Origin: Agaribacterium sp. ZY112
GTDB lineage: Bacteria > Pseudomonadota > Gammaproteobacteria > Pseudomonadales > Cellvibrionaceae
NCBI RefSeq assembly: GCF_041346925.1
Contig: NZ_CP166840.1
Location: forward strand, 4,215,001 to 4,279,000
Direction: 5' to 3'
Length of the DNA stretch: 64,000 nt
Shown here: in pieces, positions 9,297 through 19,861 of the stretch
Position numbering within the stretch: position 1 is the stretch's first letter
Layout: every line of letters starts with the position of its first letter
The notes under the pieces: generated by a model
What the model was told of the DNA's origin: nothing
The model's database searches: none
Seen by the model: the letters and a program-made list of their open reading frames with translations, nothing else
Program-made: the position numbers and the translations under genes

Positions 9297-11369
9297 ATGC
9301 AGGTTTTGAATCAAATAAAAATCCGCACCCGAATCTTAATTCTGACACTCGTACCACTGGCCGCGATCTTCCTCTTCTCTTTTGAACGAATGAGTGACGC
9401 CTGGCAGCAGAAAAAGAGCATGGAAGCCTTAGACACGGTACTACTTTATGTAAAAAATGCATCACCGCTTATCAATGCTTCCATTGAAGAGTCCTTATAC
9501 ACCCGTCTCTATATCGACAGCTCAGAAGAGAAAGCTTCAGCAGCACGCGCCAAGATGATGTCGCTTCGAAATACAAGTGACAGATATATCGAGCAATACC
9601 TAACATTCATAGAAAAAAATCAAACCCGCCTAGCCTTATTCCCCTCTCTCAACAATCGTATCGAGGTATTACAAAACGTACTTTCAAAGTATCACCATGT
9701 CCGTGCCGCCGCAGACAAAAAAAGCCATGTTGACACATCCAATAAAGCTGCCTTTGGCTACGATGTTCACACCATATACGAAATGCGCCGACTGATTAGA
9801 TTACTCGTCGTTTCCCTAAGCGAAGTAGTTATTATCGCCTCAGAAAATAAAACACTTGGCCTAATGTCTAATGCGTTTTATAACCTTGTTGTTGCCAGCG
9901 CCGAATCAGCAGCAGCAAATAGTTTTATCTTTGCTGCTGCTTACAATGAAAAAGGACTGGAACCTTATGTATACGCACAAATATTCCGAGTACAAACTAA
10001 AGAAAGAGAGTTTTTAGATTTATTTAACGCCTTTGCTAGCCCCAAAGCCAGGAACATCTATGAGCAGAGATTAAATAACAATAACAACTTTCAAAAAGCT
10101 GAAAAGTTCATCACGGAAGTCCGTGCAAGCGGTGATCGTTTAATCAACCAGCGTATAGACTTAAAAGGCCTAGACTGGTCTTACCTTACAAAAGAGGTTT
10201 TTAGCGCTTACCAAGGAACCATTGAAGAAGTACTAGATGAGCTTATGGCAGAAAAAGACAAAGAATTGGGAGCCGCATCCACCAGTTTAATCAGCACCCT
10301 GCTACTCACACTAGGGGTCTTTGGCTTAATCGCCACGATGTCCTACTTTATCGGCTACAGCATAAACAAGCCATTAAAAAGGCTTGTTTATTCAATGAAA
10401 CAACTGGCCAAAGATAAGGATATGCGCACTCACTTAGATGAGAATGGTAAAGATGAGCTAGCTGAGTTAAGTCAAACATTTAACCAACTTGTTTCCAGTT
10501 TCAACAGCACTTTGCAAGGGGTACAAACACAGGCCCAAGTTATGAACGACATCAGCTCAGATGTGGCCGACTCGATGAATCAAAGCCTCGCTCTGAGTGA
10601 CAATCAACTTGGCGCAACAGACAGCATAAGCGTTGCGGTTACAGAAATGACCACAACCATCGAACAAATAAACGAGATGACTAAAAACACCTCAAAAGCA
10701 GTACAAAATGCAGGAGACATTTCGGTTAAAAATGCGGATAACGCATCATTAAGCCGCTCGATGATGGAGCGCCTAACCCAAGAGCTAGGTTCGACAAGTG
10801 ACGTCGTTAATAAATTGCATGAAGAAAGCACCCTGATCAGCAACATACTGAATGTAATTCAAGGTATCGCCGAGCAAACCAATCTACTGGCATTAAACGC
10901 GGCCATTGAAGCTGCACGCGCAGGCGAACAAGGCCGAGGCTTTGCCGTTGTTGCTGATGAAGTTCGCAGTCTTGCCAAGCAAACACAAGAAAGCACTGAG
11001 CAAATTCGCGCTCAAATTGAAAGCTTACAACAAGGCGCCCAAGCAGCAACATCGAACATGCAAAGCTTGCAAGAAGAAGGCAGCAAAGCCGTAAGCGTGG
11101 TGGTCGACAGCGCTGCGACTGTAGAAATCATGAAAGAGGAGCTGGATAAAATCACTCAAATGGCGGTTCAAATCGCTACAGCGGCAGAAGAACAGGCTTC
11201 AGTGTCCAACGAAATCAGCGAAAGAATAGTAGCCGTTCGAGATGACTCAGAGATGGCGGCAACACGAGCCAATACCACGGTAGAAGCTACCCAAGCACTA
11301 ACTAGTAGCGGCCATAAACTCAATGAATATATTAATGAATTTAAAATAGATAAAGTTGATGGCTACTAA
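9297..11369 (+). CDS. Methyl-accepting chemotaxis protein
   Basis: Membrane chemoreceptor of 690 residues. A first transmembrane helix lies near residues 13-28, followed by a long, mostly helical periplasmic region (about 30-330) that I cannot assign to a named sensor family. A second helix ([24 protein letters not shown]) leads to a HAMP domain. The cytoplasmic signalling hairpin has the conserved tip [20 protein letters not shown] and the downstream [13 protein letters not shown]. No terminal NWETF-like CheR/CheB tether is seen. The 240 bases upstream contain no recognisable gene. Confidence 0.93.
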   Translation: MQVLNQIKIRTRILILTLVPLAAIFLFSFERMSDAWQQKKSMEALDTVLLYVKNASPLINASIEESLYTRLYIDSSEEKASAARAKMMSLRNTSDRYIEQYLTFIEKNQTRLALFPSLNNRIEVLQNVLSKYHHVRAAADKKSHVDTSNKAAFGYDVHTIYEMRRLIRLLVVSLSEVVIIASENKTLGLMSNAFYNLVVASAESAAANSFIFAAAYNEKGLEPYVYAQIFRVQTKEREFLDLFNAFASPKARNIYEQRLNNNNNFQKAEKFITEVRASGDRLINQRIDLKGLDWSYLTKEVFSAYQGTIEEVLDELMAEKDKELGAASTSLISTLLLTLGVFGLIATMSYFIGYSINKPLKRLVYSMKQLAKDKDMRTHLDENGKDELAELSQTFNQLVSSFNSTLQGVQTQAQVMNDISSDVADSMNQSLALSDNQLGATDSISVAVTEMTTTIEQINEMTKNTSKAVQNAGDISVKNADNASLSRSMMERLTQELGSTSDVVNKLHEESTLISNILNVIQGIAEQTNLLALNAAIEAARAGEQGRGFAVVADEVRSLAKQTQESTEQIRAQIESLQQGAQAATSNMQSLQEEGSKAVSVVVDSAATVEIMKEELDKITQMAVQIATAAEEQASVSNEISERIVAVRDDSEMAATRANTTVEATQALTSSGHKLNEYINEFKIDKVDGY

Positions 11370-11398
11370 TTATCAAGATTTAGATAAGCAAGAAACAA

Positions 11399-12232
11399 TC
11401 AGATAAATTGGCCAAGTGTAATTCGCTCATGCCCAGCCAAATCTCTATGGCTAGCAACCTGCTTAAAGCCATATTTTAAAAACAGCAAGCGAACGAATTC
11501 GGCTTGCTGCCAGCCGTGCTCTACCAGCAACCAGGCTGATTCAAATAAAAACGTAGGCGCTCCCGAAATAATTTTTTCTAAATCGGCGAGGCCAGAGTTC
11601 TCACTCACCAAAGCACTTAAGGGCTCAAAACGAACATCGCCTTGTGATAAATGCCTATCCCCTGCATCTATATAAGGAGGGTTAGACACGATCAGATCAA
11701 AACAACCACTCACATTGCTGTACCAGTCGCTCTGCGATACCAATACACGCTCCAAACCCAAGGCTTTCGCATTTTCTGCGGCAAGAGCGACGGCATCCGC
11801 ACTATAATCAACCGCCTCAACATGAGCTGCAGTGAACTCACTAGCCAAGGCTAAAGCCACTGCTCCTGTACCCGTTCCCAAATCTAATATACGCGCATCA
11901 TTAAAGCCTCGATCTAGGGCTAACTCAACCAACAACTCGGTTTCAGGTCTAGGAATTAAAGTCGCAGGGCTAACCTTTAAATCTAAAGACCAAAAGTCCT
12001 GTTGGCCCAATATATAGGCAATTGGTTCCCCGTTAAGGCGACGCTCAAATAAGCTAGAGAATGCTTGTGTTTGCTGTTCATCCAATTCTCGTTCGGGCCA
12101 TGTAAATAAATAACTGCGATTTTTATTTAAGCACTTGGCCAATAATAACTCGACATCCAAACGCGCCGTATCACTTTCTGTTAGTTCAGCTGCGCGTTTA
12201 AGACAGCAAGCAATACTGATCATGTTACTCAC
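11399..12232 (-). CDS. prmC: Peptide chain release factor N5-glutamine methyltransferase
   Basis: Methylates the glutamine of the GGQ motif in release factors, using S-adenosylmethionine. The 277 residues match E. coli PrmC (277). An N-terminal helical domain (about 1-80) precedes the methyltransferase domain with the SAM motif [15 protein letters not shown] and the diagnostic NPPY tetrapeptide (IVSNPPYID) that binds the glutamine. The start overlaps the end of prfA by 8 bases, so enzyme and substrate are translationally coupled. Confidence 0.96.
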   Translation of the reverse strand: MSNMISIACCLKRAAELTESDTARLDVELLLAKCLNKNRSYLFTWPERELDEQQTQAFSSLFERRLNGEPIAYILGQQDFWSLDLKVSPATLIPRPETELLVELALDRGFNDARILDLGTGTGAVALALASEFTAAHVEAVDYSADAVALAAENAKALGLERVLVSQSDWYSNVSGCFDLIVSNPPYIDAGDRHLSQGDVRFEPLSALVSENSGLADLEKIISGAPTFLFESAWLLVEHGWQQAEFVRLLFLKYGFKQVASHRDLAGHERITLGQFI

Positions 12233-13307
12233 TTAAAGCTGCAAGCTGATCGGCCTGATGCTCATTCACCAAGGGTTGAATAACCTCACCCAAGCGGCCT
12301 TCCATAATTTCTGCCAGCTTATATAAAGTAAGGTTAATACGGTGATCTGTTACTCGACCTTGAGGGTAGTTGTAGGTGCGAATACGCTCAGAGCGATCGC
12401 CACTACCAACCAAAGATTTACGCTGATCACTATGAGAGGCTGCAGCTCTTTCCTCTTGAGCCTGAGTTAAGCGAGAGGCTAATAAAGCCATCGCTTTTGC
12501 ACGGTTTTTATGCTGTGAACGCTCATCCTGACACTCAACAACCACGCCTGTTGGGATGTGGGTTAAACGAATTGCGGAATCGGTTTTGTTAACGTGCTGA
12601 CCACCTGCTCCGGAAGCGCGGAAGGTATCCACTTTTAAATCTGCCTTATTAATTTCAATGGCATCAAGCTCATCTGCCTCAGGCATAATGGCAACGGTAC
12701 ACGCCGAAGTGTGAATGCGGCCTTGGCTTTCCGTTTCCGGAACACGCTGCACTCTATGAGCGCCACTTTCAAATTTAAGCTGAGAATAAGCGCCCTGCCC
12801 TACAACACGGGTAATAATTTCTTTATAACCACCATGATCACCTAGGCTTTCACTAATTAACTCTATACGCCAACCACGTGACTCAGCGTAACGACTGTAC
12901 ATGCGAAATAAATCACCAGAGAAAATCGCAGCCTCATCACCTCCGGTCCCCGCACGTATTTCAAGAAACACGTTCTTATCATCGCTTGGGTCCTTAGGTA
13001 GTAATAATTTTTGCAGATTTAATTCAATAGGCTCTAACTGCGCTTCACTTTCTTTTAATTCTTCCTGCGCCATTGCTCGCATATCGGCATCATCGTCGGC
13101 AGCAAGTAGCTTTGCCTCTTCGATGTTGTCTAATAGCTGCTGATAAGCTTCAAAAGCTTGTACCACCGGCTCAAGCTCCGCGTATTCTTTGCCTAGCTCG
13201 CGAAAACGGTTTTGATCCGCAATCACATCGGCATCACCGAGAAGGTGGCCAACTTCTTGATAGCGCTCAGCTAACAAAGAAAGCTTATCTAATATGCTCT
13301 GTTTCAT
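12225..13307 (-). CDS. prfA: Peptide chain release factor 1
   Basis: Recognises UAA and UAG and triggers peptide release. The 360 residues equal the E. coli length. Visible are the anticodon-like PxT motif (RVPETESQG) in the codon-recognition domain and the catalytic GGQ in [12 protein letters not shown] near residue 235, followed by the usual [10 protein letters not shown] segment. The PxT rather than SPF motif distinguishes it from RF2. It sits between hemA (20-base gap) and prmC (8-base overlap), the standard hemA-prfA-prmC order. Confidence 0.97.
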   Translation of the reverse strand: MKQSILDKLSLLAERYQEVGHLLGDADVIADQNRFRELGKEYAELEPVVQAFEAYQQLLDNIEEAKLLAADDDADMRAMAQEELKESEAQLEPIELNLQKLLLPKDPSDDKNVFLEIRAGTGGDEAAIFSGDLFRMYSRYAESRGWRIELISESLGDHGGYKEIITRVVGQGAYSQLKFESGAHRVQRVPETESQGRIHTSACTVAIMPEADELDAIEINKADLKVDTFRASGAGGQHVNKTDSAIRLTHIPTGVVVECQDERSQHKNRAKAMALLASRLTQAQEERAAASHSDQRKSLVGSGDRSERIRTYNYPQGRVTDHRINLTLYKLAEIMEGRLGEVIQPLVNEHQADQLAALSE

Positions 13308-13326
13308 AATATTGAGTACTCAGATG

Positions 13327-14586
13327 TCAGTCGTCGACATCAACTAAAGAAAATAATTTTTTAATATGGCGTAAAAAAGCGAGATCTTCATCACCTGCTG
13401 CTTTTTTCATTACGGCACTGGGGCCGTGCATAAACTTATTACTCAAGCTTGCAGCAAAGCGTTCAAGCACTTGCTCAGCATCTTGACCGGAACGTAAATT
13501 TTTCAGTGCTTTTTCAAGTTCAAGTTCAGTAAGACTTCCTACTTGAGAGCGAAAAGTACGAATACTGCCAACCGCACTCAGGGCTCGATGTTCAGTTTCA
13601 AACTTGCGAACCCCCTCATTAACAATATCTTGAGCAAGCTCAGCGGCTGCTTGCCGAGAGCGCCGATTCTCATCGATCACCTCAGTAAGGTCATCCACCG
13701 TATATAAAAAGACATCATTTAACTCGCCAACTTGGGCCTCGATATCTCTAGGAACAGCAATATCGACCATAAACATCATCTTATGGCGACGCTTCTTTAA
13801 GGCGTCCTCCACCATGCCCTTACCGATAAGAGGCAAAGGTGCTGCCGTCGACGAGATAACAATATCAGCTTCTGCCAAATAATGAGGGATGTCAGATATT
13901 AGCAAAGGCTCTGCATCTACCTCTGCACCTAAGCGCCTCGCATTCTCTAGAGTTCGATTGGCAATCAATAAACGCTTAATGCCCTGCTCTCGCAGATGCC
14001 TAGCGACCAGTTCTATTGTCTCACCAGCCCCCACCAACAAAGCCGTATCTTTGCGTAAATCCGAAAAGATTTGTTGAGCAAGACTCACTGCAGCGTAAGC
14101 GACTGATACCGGATTCTCGCCAATGGCGGTTTCCGAACGCACCCTCTTTGCCGTGGCAAAAACCTGCTGAAAGCAGTTGTGTAATTGAGAATCGATAGCT
14201 CCGTGCTCACCCGACAAGGCGTAACAACTTTTCATCTGTCCTAGAATCTGTGGCTCACCCAGCACTAAAGAATCTAGACCTGAAGCCACCTTCATCATAT
14301 GGCTTACCGCTTCAGAATTACGGTATACATAACTACAACTACAAAGCTGCTCTAGTGAAATAGCTTTAAATTCGGCCAACCACTGCTGAATCACAAGTAA
14401 AGGCTGCTCAGAAATTGCATAAAGCTCTGTACGATTACAGGTGCTTAATAAAGCCAGCTCCAAAACAATGCCCTGCTCACGCGCCTCAGCTAAGGCGCGA
14501 CGTACGTCATCCGACGAAAATGCCAGATTCTCACGTACATCGACCGTTGCCGTAGTGTGATTAATTCCAAGAGCAAAAAGAGTCAT
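13327..14586 (-). CDS. hemA: Glutamyl-tRNA reductase
   Basis: Reduces glutamyl-tRNA(Glu) to glutamate-1-semialdehyde with NADPH, the first committed step of tetrapyrrole synthesis in the C5 pathway. The 419 residues match E. coli HemA (418). The catalytic cysteine lies in STCNRTELYA near residue 50, then GLDSLVLGEPQILGQMK (family signature), the Rossmann loop VGAGETIELVARHL and the C-terminal dimerisation helix. It is divergent from the TPR lipoprotein gene, leaving about 220 bases for two promoters. Confidence 0.97.
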   Translation of the reverse strand: MTLFALGINHTTATVDVRENLAFSSDDVRRALAEAREQGIVLELALLSTCNRTELYAISEQPLLVIQQWLAEFKAISLEQLCSCSYVYRNSEAVSHMMKVASGLDSLVLGEPQILGQMKSCYALSGEHGAIDSQLHNCFQQVFATAKRVRSETAIGENPVSVAYAAVSLAQQIFSDLRKDTALLVGAGETIELVARHLREQGIKRLLIANRTLENARRLGAEVDAEPLLISDIPHYLAEADIVISSTAAPLPLIGKGMVEDALKKRRHKMMFMVDIAVPRDIEAQVGELNDVFLYTVDDLTEVIDENRRSRQAAAELAQDIVNEGVRKFETEHRALSAVGSIRTFRSQVGSLTELELEKALKNLRSGQDAEQVLERFAASLSNKFMHGPSAVMKKAAGDEDLAFLRHIKKLFSLVDVDD

Positions 14587-14806
14587 TCGCCGCCTAGGCC
14601 GCCATTAGATAAAACCGTGCATTTTCGGTGCAACTAGCCCTAGGAGCAAGCCAAAAGTGATAAAGCGACGCAGCTTTTTTCATTTAGAGGCATTTATACG
14701 CAGCTACAGCTAGCTGCAAGCATCAGAAAAACGCTATAGTGCCGACGATAGAACTCGCCAAAGGATACAGGCGCTTACACCAGCGAGAACAGAGTCAGGA
14801 GTTTGA

Positions 14807-16540
14807 ATGTTGTTTTGCAAAAGGCCCAAGCATTGTGTTTTGGCAGCCTTTTTTACCGTCTCAGCAGCGCTAGGCTTAAGTGCCTGTAGCTCAACCCCAG
14901 CCAAACAAGCTGCAACCCCCCTACCCAAGGTAGAGATTGAGCCGAGTCTGCACTTCCAGCAGGATAGCCTTTATCGCTTGTTAACTGCAGAACTGGCTCT
15001 AGTACGAGAGCGCTATGATGTCGGCCTAGACAACTACGTAGAAGAAGCGATAGAAAGCCGCGACGTCAATGTCACCGCTCGCGCAACACAAATAGCCCGT
15101 ATCCTCAAAAACCATAGTGAAACCCTAATGCTCGCTGAACAGTGGCGGGAGCTTGATCCAGGCAGTTATGAAGCCCGCTTCATTCTCATTTCAGAATACA
15201 TTTATGCAGAACGCTTTGAAGAGGCATTTGCCGAATCCCAGCGTTTACTTGCTGCCGGACATAGCTCAGGGTTTGAAGACATCGCTATCGATGCAGCTCA
15301 AAAGAACTACAGCAAGAACGATGAACTCACTCAAGCCTACTCCAACCTACTAAAGCAATACCCTAAAAACACCGAACTACTTGTTGGTTACAGTATTTTA
15401 TTGCAAACCAAAGGCGAGCTAGAACCCGCGTTAAAAGCGATCAAAAAAGCCAACAAACTCGATAAAAACAACTCTCGAGCACGCTTCCAAGAGTTTCGTG
15501 TACTGACTGCCATGCAGCGTACCGACGAGGCTATTACAGCCTATGGCAAAATGGTTGAACTACAGCCGCAGAACCCACAACTACGTAACCGCTACGCTCA
15601 GCTCCTCATTGGTTACGACTTAGGCATGGCCCTTGAGCAGTACCAAATCCTTCACGAGCAAACACCACAAGATGCCGACGTGCTACTCAATTTAGCACTA
15701 TTAGAATACAGCCAAGGCAATATCCCAGCGGCCAAAAACACATTTAATAACCTGCTAAGCCGCAACCAATATACGGGCATTGCTCATTTCAACCTCGGCG
15801 ACATGGCCGAGCGTGAAGGCCGGAAAAACGACGCAATAAACCACTACATCCAAGTAAAGAGTGGCACGCGCTATGTCGAAGCCTCATCACGCGCAGCAGA
15901 GTTGATTGCTCGCAATGAGACATTTTCAAACGCCCTAGCCTTTTTAAGCGCAAGGCGAGAGCAAGCTGATACGCCAGGACACAAAGAATCGCTGTATCAA
16001 GTAGAAGCTGAAACCCTCAGCAGCACCCAACAAGACGCTCGCGCCATCTCAGTTTACAGACAGGGTTTAAACGAATTCCCAGAGAGCGTAATACTGCATT
16101 ACAGCCGAGCCATGTATTACGCAGCTAGGCGCAACCCAGATAAAGCAGAGCAAGACTTCTTAATTGTTTTAATGCAATCGCCTAATAATGCCGCCACACT
16201 CAATGCCTTAGGCTATACCTTGCTAGACCAAACAAACCGCCTTGCTGATGCTGCCGTCTATATAGAAAGAGCCTACGCCCTTAAGCCCAATGATGCCGCA
16301 ATCATCGACAGTATGGGCTGGCTCGCATTCAAACAAGGGAATTACAAACAAGCACAAGAGCTACTAGAACAGGCCTATAAGCAAACCAAGGATCATGAGA
16401 TTGCAGCCCACCTTGGAGAAGTGCTTTGGCAACAGGGTGATCAGCGGCGAGCACGTAAAATCTGGAAAGAAGCAATTAATAATTGGCCCAATAGTGAAAC
16501 CTTAAAACAAACACTCAAACGACTTGAGGTAGAACTGTGA
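14807..16540 (+). CDS. Tetratricopeptide-repeat lipoprotein
   Basis: A 577-residue protein with a lipoprotein signal peptide (LGLSACSS lipobox, Cys at about residue 27) followed by many degenerate TPR helices from about residue 90 to 570, including the cluster DAAIIDSMGWLAFKQGNYKQ near the C-terminus. Orthologues occupy the same place, divergent from hemA and upstream of lolB, in many gammaproteobacteria (compare P. aeruginosa PA4667). Function is unknown; TPRs suggest a protein-binding role at the outer membrane. Its stop overlaps the lolB GTG start by 4 bases, which argues for a joint role with LolB in lipoprotein or envelope assembly. Confidence 0.88.
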   Translation: MLFCKRPKHCVLAAFFTVSAALGLSACSSTPAKQAATPLPKVEIEPSLHFQQDSLYRLLTAELALVRERYDVGLDNYVEEAIESRDVNVTARATQIARILKNHSETLMLAEQWRELDPGSYEARFILISEYIYAERFEEAFAESQRLLAAGHSSGFEDIAIDAAQKNYSKNDELTQAYSNLLKQYPKNTELLVGYSILLQTKGELEPALKAIKKANKLDKNNSRARFQEFRVLTAMQRTDEAITAYGKMVELQPQNPQLRNRYAQLLIGYDLGMALEQYQILHEQTPQDADVLLNLALLEYSQGNIPAAKNTFNNLLSRNQYTGIAHFNLGDMAEREGRKNDAINHYIQVKSGTRYVEASSRAAELIARNETFSNALAFLSARREQADTPGHKESLYQVEAETLSSTQQDARAISVYRQGLNEFPESVILHYSRAMYYAARRNPDKAEQDFLIVLMQSPNNAATLNALGYTLLDQTNRLADAAVYIERAYALKPNDAAIIDSMGWLAFKQGNYKQAQELLEQAYKQTKDHEIAAHLGEVLWQQGDQRRARKIWKEAINNWPNSETLKQTLKRLEVEL

Positions 16541-17130
16541 AGCCCAGCTTGCGTATTTACGTACTCTGCTACTGCTTAGCCTTAGCCGCTTGCACCTCTC
16601 AGCAAACGGTATTCACAGCCCAAAGCCCTGGGCAACTGCAGCAATGGAGTATCAAGGGCAAAATTGCACTTAAAACCCCTAACGAAGGGCACAGTGCAAA
16701 CCTAAGCTGGAATCAAAAACAAGATCAGTATGAAATCCGCCTTAACGGACCACTTGGCAGCGGTGCTATCGAACTTGAAGGCAACAGTCACAGCGCCACC
16801 CTGCGCAACTCTAATGGTGAATACCACGCAAACAGCGCTCGAGAATTATTAGAGCGCATGTCAGGTCTTGCCATGCCAGTCGACATGCTCCGCTGGTGGA
16901 TAAGAGGCTTACCAAGCCCAGATGCAAGTGTCAGCCAACAACGCTACTCCGAGAATGGCGACCTTATTTACTTCGAACAGCTCGGCTGGGTTGTCGAGCC
17001 TAGCCGCTACAACGCAATTGAACAATTACGCCTGCCCTACAAACTGCGTGCAGGCACCGGCGAGTTTCAGATCAAGCTCGCCATTAAGAACTGGGGCAAG
17101 CATGTAAGTGGCTCCCAAACCCACAAATAG
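16537..17130 (+). CDS. lolB: Outer-membrane lipoprotein receptor LolB
   Basis: Receives lipoproteins from periplasmic LolA and inserts them into the outer membrane. The 197 residues match the family (about 200). The lipobox LALAAC puts the acylated Cys at about residue 19. LolB-type features such as WSIKGKIALKTP, LSWNQKQDQYEIRLNGPLG and MLRWWIRGLPSP are visible. The start is GTG at 16537, overlapping the upstream TPR gene stop (GTGA). ispE, the usual next gene, is absent; tRNA-Gln and prs follow directly. Confidence 0.93.
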   Translation: MKPSLRIYVLCYCLALAACTSQQTVFTAQSPGQLQQWSIKGKIALKTPNEGHSANLSWNQKQDQYEIRLNGPLGSGAIELEGNSHSATLRNSNGEYHANSARELLERMSGLAMPVDMLRWWIRGLPSPDASVSQQRYSENGDLIYFEQLGWVVEPSRYNAIEQLRLPYKLRAGTGEFQIKLAIKNWGKHVSGSQTHK

Positions 17131-17191
17131 CCTAAACTTTCACCGCCACTAACCAAAAATAAAAAAGCATAAAAAAAATCGAAACAAAGGT

Positions 17192-17220
17192 TTGACATCG
17201 TCTTAAAGCGCTATTAAAGT
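17192..17220 (+). promoter_or_regulatory. Sigma-70 promoter for tRNA-Gln and prs
   Basis: A consensus -35 (TTGACA, 17192-17197), a 17-base spacer and a TAAAGT -10 (17215-17220) lie upstream of tRNA-Gln. This is the best-looking housekeeping promoter in the window. It would give a transcript with a leader of about 140 bases before the tRNA. Confidence 0.75.
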
Positions 17221-17363
17221 ACGCGCCTTCCTCGAGGGGGGCTGAGACTTCTAGCTTTTGCCAAGGCAAAACAAGAGTTTCGACGATGGTAGATAAACAG
17301 TTGTTTATATACTCGAGGACTTAATCACTAAGTGATTATGATGCCTCCCCAAGCGAGTTTTAC
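17221..17363 (+). other. Structured leader upstream of tRNA-Gln
   Basis: No gene is visible here. Three short perfect hairpins occur in series: TTTTGCC/GGCAAAA near 17256, ATAAACA/TGTTTAT near 17295 and TAATCACT/AGTGATTA near 17322. The sequence CTCGAGG occurs twice. It could be a processed 5' leader or a regulatory leader of the prs transcript; I do not recognise a known riboswitch. Confidence 0.4.
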
Positions 17364-17438
17364 TGGGGTGTAGCCAAGCGGTAAGGCAGCGGGTTTTGAT
17401 CCCGTCATGCGAAGGTTCAAATCCTTCCACCCCAGCCA
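17364..17438 (+). tRNA. tRNA-Gln (anticodon TTG)
   Basis: A 75-base cloverleaf with acceptor stem TGGGGTG/CACCCCA, discriminator G and encoded CCA. The anticodon loop TTTTGAT gives TTG, reading CAA glutamine codons; the T arm has GGTTCAAATCC. It is located directly upstream of prs, as in many gammaproteobacteria. Confidence 0.96.
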
Positions 17439-17502
17439 TTTCTTCTCGCTCACGCCACACTCATTAGTCTCCAAACAATTGGTAGTATAAAGAGGTCTCT
17501 AC

Positions 17503-18450
17503 GTGGCTGATTTAATGGTTTTCACCGGTAATGCAAACCCTGAACTTGCAGCGAGCATTGGAGACAAGCTTAATGTACCTCTTGGCGACATTATGGTCGA
17601 CAAGTTCTCAGACGGTGAGATACGCGTTGAGCTCAATGAGAATGTGCGCGGGCGCGACGTCTTTGTTATTCAACCGACCTGTGTTCCCACCAATGACAAC
17701 GTCATGGAACTGCTGGTCATTATCGATGCACTCAGACGAGCATCTGCGGGACGAATCACTGCGGTAGTACCTTATTTTGGCTACGCCCGCCAAGACCGAC
17801 GCGTGCGTTCGGCGCGTGTCCCTATTACAGCCAAAGTAGTTGCAGACATGATGGTCACCGTTGGTGTTGACCGAGTGCTCACCGTTGACCTTCACTGTGA
17901 GCAAATCCAAGGCTTTTTTGATGTGCCTGTTGATAATGTCTATGGTTCACCAGTATTGCTTGAAGACATTCGCAAACAACATTTTGAAGACCTAGTGGTT
18001 GTCTCCCCTGACATTGGCGGTGTTGTTCGCGCCCGTGCCGTTGCTAAACAACTAGGCATTGAACTTGCGATTATCGATAAACGCCGCCCAACGGCGAACG
18101 TCGCAGAGATCATGAACATTATTGGTGAGATCGAAGGTCGCACCTGCTTGCTGGTCGATGACATGGTTGATACCGCAGGCACACTTTGCAACGCAGCTCT
18201 CGCTCTTAAAGAGCATGGCGCGAAAAAAGTAGTGGCTTACGCCACACACGCAGTACTGAGCGGACCTGCGATAGAACGCCTAAACAACAGTGAACTCGAT
18301 GAACTGGTTGTTACTGATTCTATCCCCCTTTCAGAAGAAGCGAAAAATTGTCAGGCAGTTCGCCAACTTAGCTTGGCTGACATGCTCGCTGAAGCGATGC
18401 GTCGCATCAGCAATGAAGAATCTCTTAGCGCGATGTTTAACGAAGGTTAA
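17503..18450 (+). CDS. prs: Ribose-phosphate pyrophosphokinase (PRPP synthetase)
   Basis: Makes PRPP from ribose 5-phosphate and ATP for nucleotide, histidine, tryptophan and NAD synthesis. The 315 residues equal E. coli Prs. The flexible-loop and ATP-binding residues lie in [10 protein letters not shown] near residue 95, the metal site in [12 protein letters not shown] near 130, and the PRPP-binding loop in [14 protein letters not shown] near 220. The start is GTG at 17503, which gives the expected [16 protein letters not shown]-terminus. Confidence 0.97.
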   Translation: MADLMVFTGNANPELAASIGDKLNVPLGDIMVDKFSDGEIRVELNENVRGRDVFVIQPTCVPTNDNVMELLVIIDALRRASAGRITAVVPYFGYARQDRRVRSARVPITAKVVADMMVTVGVDRVLTVDLHCEQIQGFFDVPVDNVYGSPVLLEDIRKQHFEDLVVVSPDIGGVVRARAVAKQLGIELAIIDKRRPTANVAEIMNIIGEIEGRTCLLVDDMVDTAGTLCNAALALKEHGAKKVVAYATHAVLSGPAIERLNNSELDELVVTDSIPLSEEAKNCQAVRQLSLADMLAEAMRRISNEESLSAMFNEG

Positions 18451-18487
18451 ACAAGCACTAGAGCCCACTGCCTCGGCAGTGATCTGT

Positions 18488-18530
18488 CCCTGATAGTCCT
18501 GGTCGCGGGTTATCGGGGTTTATTTTTATT
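18488..18530 (+). terminator. Hairpin between prs and rplY
   Basis: CCCTGATA (18488-18495) pairs with TATCGGGG (18511-18518), and GTTTATTTTTATTT follows. It could end the prs transcript or act as an attenuator upstream of rplY. Another small stem, CACTGCC/GGCAGTG, lies just upstream near 18466. Confidence 0.6.
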
Positions 18531-18550
18531 TACGAAACAGAGAAAAGACT

Positions 18551-19192
18551 ATGTCTGCTGAAGATTTTAAACTAGACGTTATTGCTCGCGATGACGCAGG
18601 GAAAGGTGCGAGCCGCCGCCTCCGTCGCGAAGAAGGCCTTGTGCCTGCCATCGTATACGGTGGTCGCAAGAAGCCTCAGAACATTAGCATCGTATACAAG
18701 GAGCTTATCAAGCACCTTGAAAACGAAGCGTTCTACTCACACTTGATCGAACTTAACGTTGACGGCAAAGCTGAAAACGTTATTTTGAAAGATCTACAAC
18801 GCCACCCTTCTAAGCCAGTGATCTACCACGCTGATTTCTTGCGTGTTAGCAAAACTAAGAAGCTTAAGATGAGTGCACCAATCCACTTCATCAACGAAGC
18901 AAGTTCTGTTGGCGTTAAGCAACAGGGCGGCATCGTAAACCACCAGATGACTGAACTTGAAATTAGCTGTCTACCAGCTGATATCCCTGAGTTCATCGAA
19001 GTGGATCTTGCTGAACTAGAAGTTGGCCAATCAGTTCACATCTCAGACCTTAAACTACCTAAAGGTGTTGAGTCTGTTGCATTGAGCCACGGCGCTGACC
19101 ACGATCAGAGTGTTGCTGCTATCATCAAGCCTCGCGGCATGGGTGAAGACGAAGCCTCTGAAGGTGAAGCTGCAGAAGACGCAGCAGAGTAA
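18551..19192 (+). CDS. rplY: 50S ribosomal protein L25, long (CTC/TL5) form
   Basis: Binds 5S rRNA in the large subunit. At 213 residues it is the long form: an L25 domain (about 1-95, with GKGASRRLRREEGLVPAIVYG) plus the TL5/CTC beta domain (about 100-190) and an acidic, Ala/Glu-rich tail. E. coli L25 has only the first domain (94 residues). It sits in the usual prs-rplY-pth-ychF order. Confidence 0.96.
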   Translation: MSAEDFKLDVIARDDAGKGASRRLRREEGLVPAIVYGGRKKPQNISIVYKELIKHLENEAFYSHLIELNVDGKAENVILKDLQRHPSKPVIYHADFLRVSKTKKLKMSAPIHFINEASSVGVKQQGGIVNHQMTELEISCLPADIPEFIEVDLAELEVGQSVHISDLKLPKGVESVALSHGADHDQSVAAIIKPRGMGEDEASEGEAAEDAAE

Positions 19193-19222
19193 GAGTGATA
19201 TCGCAGCGCAGGTGAATGAACT

Positions 19223-19819
19223 ATGAAATCTGCTGCTGTGCCTGTTCGTATGATTGTGGGGCTTGGAAATCCAGGCTCTGAATACGACAGAACGCGCCAC
19301 AATGCCGGCCAAGACTTGGTTGAATTGCTGGCGCGACAGGCGGGCACCCAGCTCGCCTCCTCCCCCAAATTTTTTGGTTTCAGCGCAAAAGCGCGCATTG
19401 CTAACAGCGATGTGCATCTGCTGGTACCGACCACCTATATGAATCGCAGCGGCCAAGCTGTTGGCGCACTCGCCAAATTCTATAAAATCGAAGCCGAAGC
19501 CATACTGGTTGTGCACGACGAGCTCGATCTAGCTCCCGGTGTTGCACGCCTTAAAATTGGTGGCGGTCACGGTGGTCACAATGGCCTGCGCGATATTATT
19601 AGCGCGCTGGGCAACAACAAACAGTTTGCGCGCCTGCGCCTAGGCATTGGCCATCCGGGTCACGCCAGCGCCGTTGCCAACTACGTATTAAAACGCGCCA
19701 GCGCCCAAGACCAGCAGCAGATAGACAACGCCATTGATGAGAGCCTCAGAGTGCTCGACGACGTTGTCGCGGCCGACTGGGACAAAGCCACGCGCGAACT
19801 GCATTCACGAACAAAGTAA
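19223..19819 (+). CDS. pth: Peptidyl-tRNA hydrolase
   Basis: Releases peptides from peptidyl-tRNA that has dropped off ribosomes. The 198 residues match the family (about 194). The signature [18 protein letters not shown] holds the catalytic His, and [22 protein letters not shown] and [13 protein letters not shown] follow in order. The start at 19223 adds a few residues before MIVGLGNPG; the ATG nine codons later is an alternative. It follows rplY by 30 bases and precedes ychF by 42. Confidence 0.96.
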   Translation: MKSAAVPVRMIVGLGNPGSEYDRTRHNAGQDLVELLARQAGTQLASSPKFFGFSAKARIANSDVHLLVPTTYMNRSGQAVGALAKFYKIEAEAILVVHDELDLAPGVARLKIGGGHGGHNGLRDIISALGNNKQFARLRLGIGHPGHASAVANYVLKRASAQDQQQIDNAIDESLRVLDDVVAADWDKATRELHSRTK

Positions 19820-19861
19820 CTGAGAGACTTCAGTTCACAACATTAAGATAGGAACACGCTC

